Notes under the pieces: model-generated
Seen by the model: only the letters and a program-made list of their open reading frames with translations
Database searches by the model: none
What the model was told of the DNA's origin: nothing
Source: Candidatus Aenigmatarchaeota archaeon
GTDB taxonomy: Archaea; Aenigmatarchaeota; Aenigmatarchaeia; GW2011-AR5; JAHLMP01
Assembly (NCBI GenBank): GCA_018920315.1
Contig: JAHLMP010000006.1
Location: forward strand, 1,884-36,194
DNA length: 34,311 bases
Direction of reading: 5' to 3'
Position numbers and translations under genes: made by a program
Shown here: piece by piece, positions 8,241 through 15,665 of the stretch
Position numbering within the stretch: the stretch's first letter is position 1
How the letters are laid out: each line of letters starts with the position of its first letter

Positions 8241-9083
8241 ATGAATAAAGATGAAATAATAGCAGAGCTTCACTGCCATTCTATTTATTCAGTTGGCGAG
8301 AAGATATTAGCAGAAGGTCTAAACTCTCCTAAAGAATTAATAATTCATTCAAAAAAGTTGGGCCTTGGTTGCATTGCTTTGACAGATCACGACACAATGA
8401 AAGGAATAAAAGAAGCTAATAGGTATGCAAGGAAGTTTGACATCTTCTTAATTCCAGGAGAAGAGATTACAACTCTTCGTGGCCATGTAGTTGCGCTAGG
8501 AATTGAAGAAGAAATTCCTCCAAAGCTAAGCTTAGAAGAAACATTAGATAAAATAAGATCGCAAGATGGCATCGCAATAGCTCCACACCCTTTCGATATA
8601 AGAAGAAAAGGAATAAGAGAATTTGCAAAGCTTTGCGATGCTATAGAAGTTTTTAACGCTCTAAACATCGACAGATTTTCAAACGATAAGGCAAAAGAGT
8701 TTTTTGATAATAAAAGCAAAGTAGCTGGAAGCGATGCTCATACTATAGATATGCTTGGCTATGGCGTTACGATATTTAAAGATTGCAGCAACATAGATAA
8801 TTTCTTAAAAGCAATAAAAAAAGGAAAAGTAAAAATAGATTGTAGATATATACCAACTAAAATAATAACTGATTGGAGCGTTCAAAGGATAAAATGCTCA
8901 TACGATTGGATAATAAGTTATATGAATAGAAATTATAGATTTCCTAAAAGAAAGATTGGAAATCAAATGATAAAGCTTGTTAGAAGAGCTCCCGGAAAAA
9001 GAGATTATATATTTAGAATTTGGGCTTATGCTGGCTTAGGCGTTGTATTTCTCTATTCCTTTTTTAGAAATAGAATCTTTTGA
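8241..9083 (+). CDS. PHP-domain metal-dependent phosphoesterase
   Basis: A 280-residue protein with an N-terminal PHP domain. Metal ligands visible are H11-C-H13, D49-H-D51, G73-E-E75, H82, AHPF and SDAH. This is the full set expected for a tri-metal hydrolase such as the RNase AM/YciV or histidinol-phosphatase-like groups. The substrate is unknown; nucleotides or sugar phosphates are typical. After the catalytic domain there is a basic stretch and a C-terminal hydrophobic helix (AGLGVVFLYSFF), so it may be tethered to the membrane, which is unusual for PHP enzymes. The downstream membrane-protein gene follows directly. Confidence 0.85.
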   Translation: MNKDEIIAELHCHSIYSVGEKILAEGLNSPKELIIHSKKLGLGCIALTDHDTMKGIKEANRYARKFDIFLIPGEEITTLRGHVVALGIEEEIPPKLSLEETLDKIRSQDGIAIAPHPFDIRRKGIREFAKLCDAIEVFNALNIDRFSNDKAKEFFDNKSKVAGSDAHTIDMLGYGVTIFKDCSNIDNFLKAIKKGKVKIDCRYIPTKIITDWSVQRIKCSYDWIISYMNRNYRFPKRKIGNQMIKLVRRAPGKRDYIFRIWAYAGLGVVFLYSFFRNRIF

Positions 9084-9094
9084 AAGAGAATATA

Positions 9095-9607
9095 ATGAGC
9101 AAACTAAAAATATTAAATTTCTCGATGATTAAATCATTCATAATGATAAGTTTTTTTGAGTTATTTGGGAATTTAGCAACAAGCTATGGAATTTTTATAG
9201 TTGTATTTTTCATAATCTTTTTATTCATCGCAAGATTTGTTGCAAAGTTTATTCTGCAGCTAATTTTCATTTTATTAATCTCAACGATTTTTCCAATATT
9301 TGCAAATAAGCTCTTTGGCTTGGCAATTCCATTAAATCTAGAAACGATATTATCTTTTGCAATATTAGGTATTGGAGTATTTCTTCTTTATTATGCGCTA
9401 AAGATTCTATGGAGAATTAGCGAGATTGTTGCAAGCACTTTAGAATATATAGCAGAAAGCATTGAGAATTTCATAAAATTTTTAGAGAAAGGTTTGAAAA
9501 GTAAAGAAAAGAAAAAGGAGGAAAAAGAGGTAAAAATTTTAAATAAGGAAGAGAAAAAGGAAAAAGAAGAAAAAAGCAAAGAGAAGGAAAGGGAAGAGCA
9601 TGAATAG
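9095..9607 (+). CDS. Membrane protein with highly charged C-terminal tail
   Basis: Unknown function. The 170-residue product (ATG at 9095 chosen over the overlapping TTG at 9080) has about three membrane helices in its first 110 residues. An amphipathic segment (SEIVASTLEYIAESIENF) follows, and the last 45 residues are almost only Lys and Glu. The tail would be cytosolic and either coiled-coil or disordered. It lies between the PHP gene and rtcA and overlaps rtcA by 8 bp (9600-9607), so the three are probably co-transcribed. I do not recognise a family. Confidence 0.7.
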   Translation: MSKLKILNFSMIKSFIMISFFELFGNLATSYGIFIVVFFIIFLFIARFVAKFILQLIFILLISTIFPIFANKLFGLAIPLNLETILSFAILGIGVFLLYYALKILWRISEIVASTLEYIAESIENFIKFLEKGLKSKEKKKEEKEVKILNKEEKKEKEEKSKEKEREEHE

Positions 9608-10643
9608 CAAGAAAGACATGCTAGTCATTGATGGCTCTGAAGGAGGTGGCTCAATTTTAAGAATTTCATTAGCATTTTCTATATTAACAAAAACTCCTAT
9701 AAGGGTTATTAACATAAGGGCAAAAAGACCCCAACCAGGAATAAAAGAGCAACATTTGCAAGGCGTTATTGCACTTTCAGATCTTTGTAATGGAAGAATT
9801 AAAGGAGCTTTTTTAGGTTCAAAAGAAATAGAATTTTATCCAAGTGATAAACTTAAAAAATATATTTTTGTGAAAATATCAACAGCTGGTTCAGTTGGCT
9901 TAGTTTTATATCCTTTAATTTTAGCTTCTATTAAATTAAAAGAGCTTAGGGTTAGAATAGTTGGCGGTGCAACCTTTGGGAAATGGGCACCACCGATAAC
10001 ATTTTTAGAATATGCAACATTTGAGATGCTAAGAAAGATAGGAATAGATGTAAAGCTAAATGTTATTCGTCATGGGTTTTATCCTAAGGGTCAAGCTGAG
10101 GTTGAAGCTAAAATTTTAGTAAAAGATAAGTTAAATCCTCTAAATTTAGAAGAGCAAGAAGAAATAGAGCAAATAATCGCTATCTCAACTACATCAAATG
10201 ATTTGAAAAGAAGAGAGGTTGCAGAAAGGCAAAATAAAGCATTTTTAGATGAAGTAAGAAGAATTTTGAGTGAAAAAGAAATAAAAATTGATAATATATT
10301 AACCAAGGAAGATTATGTAGATTCTGCATCATCAGGAAGTTGCATTGTAGCGATGATAAAAACTAAAAATTATATCTTAGCAAGCGATGCATTAGGAGAG
10401 TTGAAAATTAGAGCAGAAGATTTAGGAAGAGAAGTTGCAAGAAATCTCTTCAAAATTTATTTTTCAGGTGCTACTCTAGATGAGCATCTTGCAGATCAAC
10501 TAATACCTTTTCTTTCATTGGTTGGCAACTCTTCTTTTATTATTCCAAACATTACGGAGCATATAAAAAATAGCATCTGGCTTTCAAAGCTCTTCACAAA
10601 AAGAGAAATAATAACTAAAGAGAATAAAATAGAGATTTCATGA
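9600..10643 (+). CDS. rtcA: RNA 3'-terminal phosphate cyclase
   Basis: Converts an RNA 3'-phosphate to a 2',3'-cyclic phosphate through an RtcA-AMP intermediate, in RNA repair and processing. The 347-residue protein has the normal family length. Signatures are DGSEGGGSILR at the N-terminus, RPQPGIKEQH, the GGATFGKWAPP region, RHGFYPKGQAEVE and DEHLADQLIPF. The catalytic histidine is most likely H321 in NITEHIKNSIWL, matching the conserved H-x3-N near the C-terminus. It overlaps the preceding membrane-protein gene by 8 bp. No RtcB or archease gene is in the window. Confidence 0.93.
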   Translation: MNSKKDMLVIDGSEGGGSILRISLAFSILTKTPIRVINIRAKRPQPGIKEQHLQGVIALSDLCNGRIKGAFLGSKEIEFYPSDKLKKYIFVKISTAGSVGLVLYPLILASIKLKELRVRIVGGATFGKWAPPITFLEYATFEMLRKIGIDVKLNVIRHGFYPKGQAEVEAKILVKDKLNPLNLEEQEEIEQIIAISTTSNDLKRREVAERQNKAFLDEVRRILSEKEIKIDNILTKEDYVDSASSGSCIVAMIKTKNYILASDALGELKIRAEDLGREVARNLFKIYFSGATLDEHLADQLIPFLSLVGNSSFIIPNITEHIKNSIWLSKLFTKREIITKENKIEIS

Positions 10644-10674
10644 TCAAGAGTTTGTAAGAATTTTTGCTTTCGCG

Positions 10675-10718
10675 AAATAAATTATCGATACGAGTTTCTT
10701 CTAAAAAATAAATTATCG
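10675..10718 (+). repeat. 13-bp direct repeat downstream of rtcA
   Basis: AAATAAATTATCG occurs exactly at 10675-10687 and 10706-10718, beginning 32 nt after the rtcA stop. It lies in the 295-nt gene-free stretch 10644-10938, which also holds a hairpin (10745-10780) and another repeat pair (10879-10922). No open frame or tRNA was seen there. Confidence 0.75.
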
Positions 10719-10744
10719 GGCTAATAAATCATCTGTATGTCCAA

Positions 10745-10780
10745 GTACGGTATGCTCAAGTAAAGAGTATACCAAAGTGC
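10745..10780 (+). ncRNA. Strong hairpin between rtcA and a convergent gene; possible small RNA or 3'-end element
   Basis: GGTATGCTC (10749-10757) pairs with GAGTATACC (10765-10773) over 9 bp, with one G-U wobble on the plus strand and a 7-nt loop. A further 4-bp stem, 10745-10748 with 10777-10780, extends it across an AAA bulge. It is the most GC-rich and best-paired element in this AT-rich gap. No C/D or H/ACA box was found. It could be the folded 3' end of the rtcA transcript or a separate RNA. Confidence 0.4.
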
Positions 10781-10878
10781 AAATAATAAACAAAAATCTT
10801 TTCAATAAAAAATCTTTTTGCTCGCTCTAATTAAACTAATCGCATGGTATAAAATAAATTAAAAAAAGAATAATTAAA

Positions 10879-10922
10879 TAATCGCGATAATGAAATGAAT
10901 GTAATCACGCTAATGAAATAAT
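10879..10922. repeat. Imperfect 22-bp tandem repeat
   Basis: 10879-10900 and 10902-10922 share the frame TAATCnCGnTAATGAAAT with few differences. It lies 17 nt beyond the stop of the minus-strand Pcc1-like gene. Confidence 0.6.
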
Positions 10923-10939
10923 TTTATTCAAATAAAATT
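10920..10939 (-). terminator. Hairpin at the 3' end of the Pcc1-like gene
   Basis: AATTTTAT and ATAAAATT form a perfect 8-bp stem with a 4-nt loop touching the stop codon. It is AT-only, so weak. Its position suggests a role in 3'-end formation, but this is inference. Confidence 0.3.
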
Positions 10940-11211
10940 CATCCTAGGATGCTTCCAAACCCAAGCAATGCTTGCTCCTCTTCCTCTTTTATCTTTCTTA
11001 TTATTTCCTCCTTATTCTCTGCCTCTTTTGCAATATCCTTTAAGATATCCCTTGCTCTGCCTATAGCTTCTTCATTACCATCTATTAGAAAGTAAAACTT
11101 GTCTTCGAAAGCTCGAACTACTATGCTTTGCCTACTAATCAGATCATCTTTCTTAATAATATTTTCCACTTTGTTCTTATTCTCTTTACTAACTTCAAAA
11201 ACTACTTGCAT
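10939..11211 (-). CDS. Small protein, possibly Pcc1-like (KEOPS subunit)
   Basis: A 90-residue soluble protein with predicted order strand (MQVVFEVS), helix, two strands (QSIVVRAFEDKFYFLID), helix (EEAIGRARDILKDIAKEA), a charged helix and a hydrophobic end LLGFGSILG. Length and beta-alpha-beta-beta-alpha order fit Pcc1, the dimerising subunit of the KEOPS tRNA threonylcarbamoyladenosine complex. Sequence similarity is weak, and no other KEOPS gene is in the window. It is a single gene convergent with rtcA. Treat the Pcc1 link as a suggestion. Confidence 0.6.
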   Translation of the reverse strand: MQVVFEVSKENKNKVENIIKKDDLISRQSIVVRAFEDKFYFLIDGNEEAIGRARDILKDIAKEAENKEEIIRKIKEEEEQALLGFGSILG

Positions 11212-11505
11212 ATCTTTCTAATTCTCAGAAAGATTTTTAAATGAAATTTTAAAATAAGAAATAATTAAAATATGAGGAAAATAGAAAGTGCAAGATCGCT
11301 CGAAAGAAATGCAAAAGGAAAAAGATTCTTATTCCGAACATAAAAAATAATGTGAATGATAGCACTAAAATATAAAGTTATTTAAATAGCTAAAGTAAAA
11401 TATTTTTATAGTACGACATCCAAAATTTATTTATATTACTGCAAAAGCATCAACTTTACTCATGTCTATAATTGAATGCTCATAATTTGAAAGTGATTTT
11501 CGAAA
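11212..11505. other. Intergenic region before the first giant adhesin
   Basis: 294 nt without a convincing gene. It must hold the promoter of the minus-strand Pcc1-like gene and that of the adhesin. TATA-like stretches on the plus strand are TTATTTAAATAG (about 11379-11390) and TTTATTTATATT (about 11427-11438). GTGA lies about 11 nt before the adhesin start at 11506. I saw no RNA gene or repeat here. Confidence 0.5.
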
Positions 11506-14500
11506 ATGATAAAGGAAAAAAATAAGAGTTTAAATCTCAAGGGCGTTTCACCAATAATTGCAGTAATTCTCTTAGTAATGATTGTAATAGGAATGGGATT
11601 GACAGCTTACTTATTCTTTAGTAGAACTCAAGAAACTTTGCAAAAAGGTACAGAAGAACAGGCAGGAAAAGCTTTTGAAGCCATGTACTCAAAAATAAAG
11701 ATAGAATCTGTTACCAAAGAAAAAATATATATAAGAAATGCTGGATCTTTTGAAATAAATTCAACTTCTCTTACATTATATGTGAATAATGAAACATACT
11801 CCTTTACTATAGGTACAGAGATATTAGAGCCAAATCGGGTTTATGCTTTGCAGCTTTCTCAACCCTTGGGAGAGCAAGATTATCTTATAAAAGTTACAGC
11901 AGGCGCTGGAATAGAAGATTCAAGATATGTTAATCTTGCGATAACCACTACAACTACAACAACATCAATTCCAATAACTATAACAACTACAACAATACCT
12001 CCAGGAGTGACAACCACAACTACAACCCTACCTCCGGGAGTCACTACAACAACATTACCAAATACCCCACCTGTAGTAACGCCTGTAAGCTTTAGCGGAA
12101 GTACAAATCAAGGCTCTGTTGTAACTTTCATGACAAATGCAACTGATAACGAGCAATCAAGCTCTTCGCTTACTGTAAGACTTTGGGTTGGTGTTTGTAC
12201 TAGTGGGGATTGCTCATCTTCAAGTAATTATCAATGGATTCTTGATGGTGTTCAGATGAGTTATTATGCTGGCAATGAATTCCGTTATCAATGGACAATA
12301 AATCAGCCAGCTGGAAGCATTATAGGAGCTACTTGCCAAGCAATAGATAATCAAGGAGCAACATCTAATTGGGGAGATAGGTTTCCAATCTTTACTGTAG
12401 GCGTGCAACCGACAACTACTACATTAACAACCACAACTTCCACTACATCAACCACAACTACTACAACAATTTCCTGGTACTTTTCAAACCTTCCTAAGAG
12501 AAGAGCAATAAACGTTACAAACTCTGGTTCAGCGCTAACAAATTATCAGCTTGCATTGAATATAAGCTATTCTTCAAGCATGACCTATAACTTTGCAGAT
12601 CTAAGGTTCACTTACTTTAATGGCTCTGCTGAGCAACAAATTCCTTATTGGCTAGAAACATATCAAGCAAACTCCTGGGCAAAGGTTTGGGTAAAGGTTC
12701 CAAGCATTCCATCTGGAACTTCAAGGCTTTATGTTTATTATGGAAATAGCTCATTGCTTTCAGAATCAAACTTCGATCAAGTATTTACAAAGAATTTCGA
12801 AGATTCTGATCTTGTTGGCCTATGGCATTTTGATGAAGGCTCTGGAACAAGCGTTAGCGATGCATCTGGAAATGGAAATAATGGAAATATAATTAATCAA
12901 AATCTTGGTACTTATTGGGTTGCAAGCGATGGTGGCCAATGGGATGGAAGAAGCGATGTAAAGTTCTCTACAGGAGCATCTATAAACTTTACAAACGCTT
13001 TCTCTTTTGTAGAGGTGCCACATTCATCTTCGCTAAATCTTCAAAATGCAATAACAATAGAAGCTTGGGTAAACCCAAGAGCAATAGGAGGAAGCTTTAG
13101 CTATAGAAGGCCTATAACAATAACAAATACAGCAGGAGCTTTAACAGATTACCAAGTTCTCGTTACACTTGATACAGCAAGTTTAATCTCTCAAGGAAAG
13201 ATGCGTAGTGATTGCGGGGATATAAGATTTACTGATAGCGATGGAGCTACAAAATTAAGTTATTGGATTGAAAGTGGATGCAATTCAGCAAATACAAGAA
13301 TTTGGATAAAGATTCCTTCAATTCCTAGAACATCTACAAAACTTATTTATATGTATTATGGTAATTCTTCAGTAACATCAGAAAGTAATGGAGCAGCTGT
13401 TTTTGATTTTTTCGATGATTTTAATACCTTAGATACATCTTCTCGATGGTATCCTGTCGCAGGCTCTAACTATCAAGTAAGTAATGGAATTTTGAGAATA
13501 AATCAAGGTGCTATAGGTCTAATTAGCGCATTACCTTTTAATCTGAATAGTGGCTATATGGTAGAGTCAAGAATTCAATATAATACAAACTCAGAATCTG
13601 ATTATAGCGGAGTCTTAGAGACAGCAAGCTATAGATTTATAGCAGGAGGAAATGCTAATAGCGATGCTACAGTACTTTATATGGTAGATTATCCTTCTGG
13701 AAACGTAAATGTAAAAGGATGGGTCGCAAACGGAGCTTCTACAGGTTATAATATAGCAAATGCTGTCTCGCTATTTGATATGAGCCTAAACACATGGTAT
13801 ATTATAGGAATAGAGACAACATCATCAACTGTCGGATTTTGGAGGGATTATTCTAGGATTGCTAACTACTCTCTTTCCTGGAGTAAAAACATGAATTACA
13901 TTTCTTTAGGTTACTATGCTGGCCTATCAAATAATATTAAAGATACATCCTACGATTGGGTAAGAATAAGAAAGTACAGAAGCCCAGAACCAACTACAAG
14001 CGTTGGATCTGAACAAAGTTCACAATCACAAACAAATTGGTTATATAGAAGACCAATAACAATAAACAATCCTGGAAGCGCAAAAACAAATTATCAAGTT
14101 TTGGTAACTATAGATACAGCAAGTTTAATTTCTCAAGGAAAGATGAGAAGTGATTGCGGGGATATAAGATTTACTGATAGCGATGGAGTAACATGGCTAG
14201 AGTATTTCTTGGAAGGAGGTTGTAATACAAATGCAACACAGGTTTGGATTGTTGTCCCATCAATTCCAAGCGGAAGTAAGAAAATATATATGTATTATGG
14301 AAATCCTGACGCAGTTTCAGCAAGTTTGATGTGGAACGGCCAGTTTATTGTTCTCTCAGACGTGCCTTGTGATACACCTTGGACAAGATTTTCTCAATTA
14401 GACAACCGCTTCCCAAGAGGCTCTTCTTCTTACGGAGGAACAGGAGGTAGCGAAACGCATACCCATACAACCTCTGGACCAAGTGCTACAAAATGTGTGG

Positions 14501-15576
14501 ATTCGTCTCCTTGCACTACTAATGTAGCCTCCGATACTCACACTCACACCGCTACTGCAAACCATCTTCCGCCATATCTTAATATGATTTTCTGTAGTAG
14601 CAATAATTTATATTTGAGAAGATTTTCTATAGCAATGTTTAGTACAAGCTCGCTTCCTTCTGGTTGGACAAGATTTTCTCAATTAGACAACCGCTTCCCA
14701 AGAGGCTCTTCTTCTTACGGAGGAACAGGAGGTAGCGAAACGCATACCCATACAACCTCTGGACCAAGTGCCACAAAATGTGTGTATTCGCCTTGCGTTA
14801 CTAATGTAGCCTCCGATACTCACACTCATACTGTTAGTACAGAAAACCATCTTCCGCCATATATTGATACAATTTTTGCTCAGGTTAATAGCGATGGCCC
14901 AGCACCATCAGGAACAATAGTAATGGCAACTTCATTACCTCCTTTAGGATGGACAAGAGTAAGTAGTTTTGACAACCGCTTCCCTCGTGGCTCTTCTTCT
15001 TACGGAGGAACAGGAGGTAGCGAAACGCATACCCATACTCTATCTGGACCAAGTGCTACAAAATGTGTGGATTCGTCTCCTTGCACTACTAATGTAGCCT
15101 CCGATACTCACACTCACACCGCTACTGCAAACCATCTTCCGCCATATTTGGATGTGCTTTTCATTCAGAAGAATTCGCAAGACGTTACGACGAGCGTTGG
15201 AGCTGAGGAGATGAGATTTATGATAAATAAGGGAACTAACTATGGCTTAGGAGCAAATACTACTCATGCATTCGGTATAATAAACAATAATAGGATTTCT
15301 GCTCCAATCCCGCAAGGTTGGGTTTTCATAGCATTAACTTACGATGGCTCATATCAAAGATTATATGTTAATGGCTTAGAGTCAGCTTCAACACCAAAAA
15401 CAGAAACCATAGCAACTAGCAATAGCCCGCTAATAATATTCAATCCAGGAATATTAGATGAAGTTAGAATTTATAATAGAGCTTTATCTCAAAACGAGAT
15501 TATAGCCCATTACGAAAGAAGAAAGTATTCAGCAACACCACCAAGCTATGTAATAGGAAGTGAGGAAACAAGATAA
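11506..15576 (+). CDS. Giant pilin-like surface adhesin with DUF2341, split LamG and tail-collar-like repeats
   Basis: A 1356-residue surface protein. The N-terminus is an archaeal type IV pilin signal: basic leader, KG (cleavage after Gly13), then VSPIIAVILLVMIVIGMG as the membrane/assembly helix. Then: a small beta domain (to about 11940), Thr-rich stalk (11943-12060), Ig-like domain (12061-12405), second Thr stalk, DUF2341 (about 12473-12780), the first half of a LamG lectin-like domain (WHFDEGSGTSVSDASGNGNNG to AWVNPRAIGG), DUF2341 (about 13096-13400), a concanavalin-like region, DUF2341 (about 14035-14330), three 95-residue tail-collar-like repeats, and the LamG second half ending DEVRIYNRALS. 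Ordinary archaeal pilins are 100-250 residues. It has no C-terminal anchor. Probable role is adhesion, perhaps to sugars or to a partner cell; this is inference. Confidence 0.85.
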   Translation: MIKEKNKSLNLKGVSPIIAVILLVMIVIGMGLTAYLFFSRTQETLQKGTEEQAGKAFEAMYSKIKIESVTKEKIYIRNAGSFEINSTSLTLYVNNETYSFTIGTEILEPNRVYALQLSQPLGEQDYLIKVTAGAGIEDSRYVNLAITTTTTTTSIPITITTTTIPPGVTTTTTTLPPGVTTTTLPNTPPVVTPVSFSGSTNQGSVVTFMTNATDNEQSSSSLTVRLWVGVCTSGDCSSSSNYQWILDGVQMSYYAGNEFRYQWTINQPAGSIIGATCQAIDNQGATSNWGDRFPIFTVGVQPTTTTLTTTTSTTSTTTTTTISWYFSNLPKRRAINVTNSGSALTNYQLALNISYSSSMTYNFADLRFTYFNGSAEQQIPYWLETYQANSWAKVWVKVPSIPSGTSRLYVYYGNSSLLSESNFDQVFTKNFEDSDLVGLWHFDEGSGTSVSDASGNGNNGNIINQNLGTYWVASDGGQWDGRSDVKFSTGASINFTNAFSFVEVPHSSSLNLQNAITIEAWVNPRAIGGSFSYRRPITITNTAGALTDYQVLVTLDTASLISQGKMRSDCGDIRFTDSDGATKLSYWIESGCNSANTRIWIKIPSIPRTSTKLIYMYYGNSSVTSESNGAAVFDFFDDFNTLDTSSRWYPVAGSNYQVSNGILRINQGAIGLISALPFNLNSGYMVESRIQYNTNSESDYSGVLETASYRFIAGGNANSDATVLYMVDYPSGNVNVKGWVANGASTGYNIANAVSLFDMSLNTWYIIGIETTSSTVGFWRDYSRIANYSLSWSKNMNYISLGYYAGLSNNIKDTSYDWVRIRKYRSPEPTTSVGSEQSSQSQTNWLYRRPITINNPGSAKTNYQVLVTIDTASLISQGKMRSDCGDIRFTDSDGVTWLEYFLEGGCNTNATQVWIVVPSIPSGSKKIYMYYGNPDAVSASLMWNGQFIVLSDVPCDTPWTRFSQLDNRFPRGSSSYGGTGGSETHTHTTSGPSATKCVDSSPCTTNVASDTHTHTATANHLPPYLNMIFCSSNNLYLRRFSIAMFSTSSLPSGWTRFSQLDNRFPRGSSSYGGTGGSETHTHTTSGPSATKCVYSPCVTNVASDTHTHTVSTENHLPPYIDTIFAQVNSDGPAPSGTIVMATSLPPLGWTRVSSFDNRFPRGSSSYGGTGGSETHTHTLSGPSATKCVDSSPCTTNVASDTHTHTATANHLPPYLDVLFIQKNSQDVTTSVGAEEMRFMINKGTNYGLGANTTHAFGIINNNRISAPIPQGWVFIALTYDGSYQRLYVNGLESASTPKTETIATSNSPLIIFNPGILDEVRIYNRALSQNEIIAHYERRKYSATPPSYVIGSEETR
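11955..13203 (+). repeat. Segment nearly identical to 16101-17357 in the next gene
   Basis: Thr-rich stalk through second DUF2341. From 12381 to 13203 I see no difference from 16535-17357 (offset 4154). Upstream of that there are a few single-base differences and one diverged patch (about 12187-12257). The encoded parts before and after are much less alike. Confidence 0.88.
14380..15147 (+). repeat. Three in-frame 285-bp units resembling phage tail-collar domains
   Basis: Conserved 198-bp cores lie at 14380-14577, 14665-14862 and 14950-15147, exactly 285 bp apart, each followed by a diverged spacer. Each core encodes DNRFPRGSSSYGGTGG, SETHTHT, a Cys pair, SDTHTHT and NHLPPY. Units 2 and 3 are preceded by P-x-G-W (unit 1 has TPW). 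These are hallmarks of tail-fibre collar domains. Core 2 has a small deletion balanced by an insertion, keeping length and frame. Confidence 0.85.
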
Positions 15577-15582
15577 GAGAAC

Positions 15583-15617
15583 GAAATAATAGAAAATTAA
15601 GGAATAATAGCAATAAA
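15583..15617 (+). repeat. Short repeat after the first adhesin stop
   Basis: GAAATAATAG (from 15583) and GAATAATAG (from 15602) form an imperfect pair within 40 nt of the stop at 15576. This is a weaker example of the stop-proximal repeat class. Confidence 0.35.
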
Positions 15618-15621
15618 GAAT

Positions 15622-15647
15622 TTTCTGAAATATTTAAATTTCAGAAA
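15622..15647 (+). promoter_or_regulatory. Perfect 10-bp dyad around the TATA box of the second adhesin
   Basis: TTTCTGAAAT (15622-15631) and ATTTCAGAAA (15638-15647) are perfect inverted copies. Between and into them runs a TATA-like TATTTAAATT (15631-15640), about 26 nt before the ATG at 15666. Such a dyad over the TATA/BRE position could be a regulator-binding operator. No comparable dyad is seen before the first adhesin. Confidence 0.45.
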
Positions 15648-15665
15648 TTAATAATTTATTAATTT

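Noticed and set aside
10644-10938. tRNA or C/D-box RNA in the rtcA gap
   Set aside because: The hairpin has no cloverleaf partners, no CCA-end acceptor stem and no RUGAUGA/CUGA box pair in place.
14380-15147. Regularly spaced repeats considered as a CRISPR array
   Set aside because: The 198-bp cores are in frame, code for a conserved protein pattern and are far longer than CRISPR repeats; no cas genes are present.
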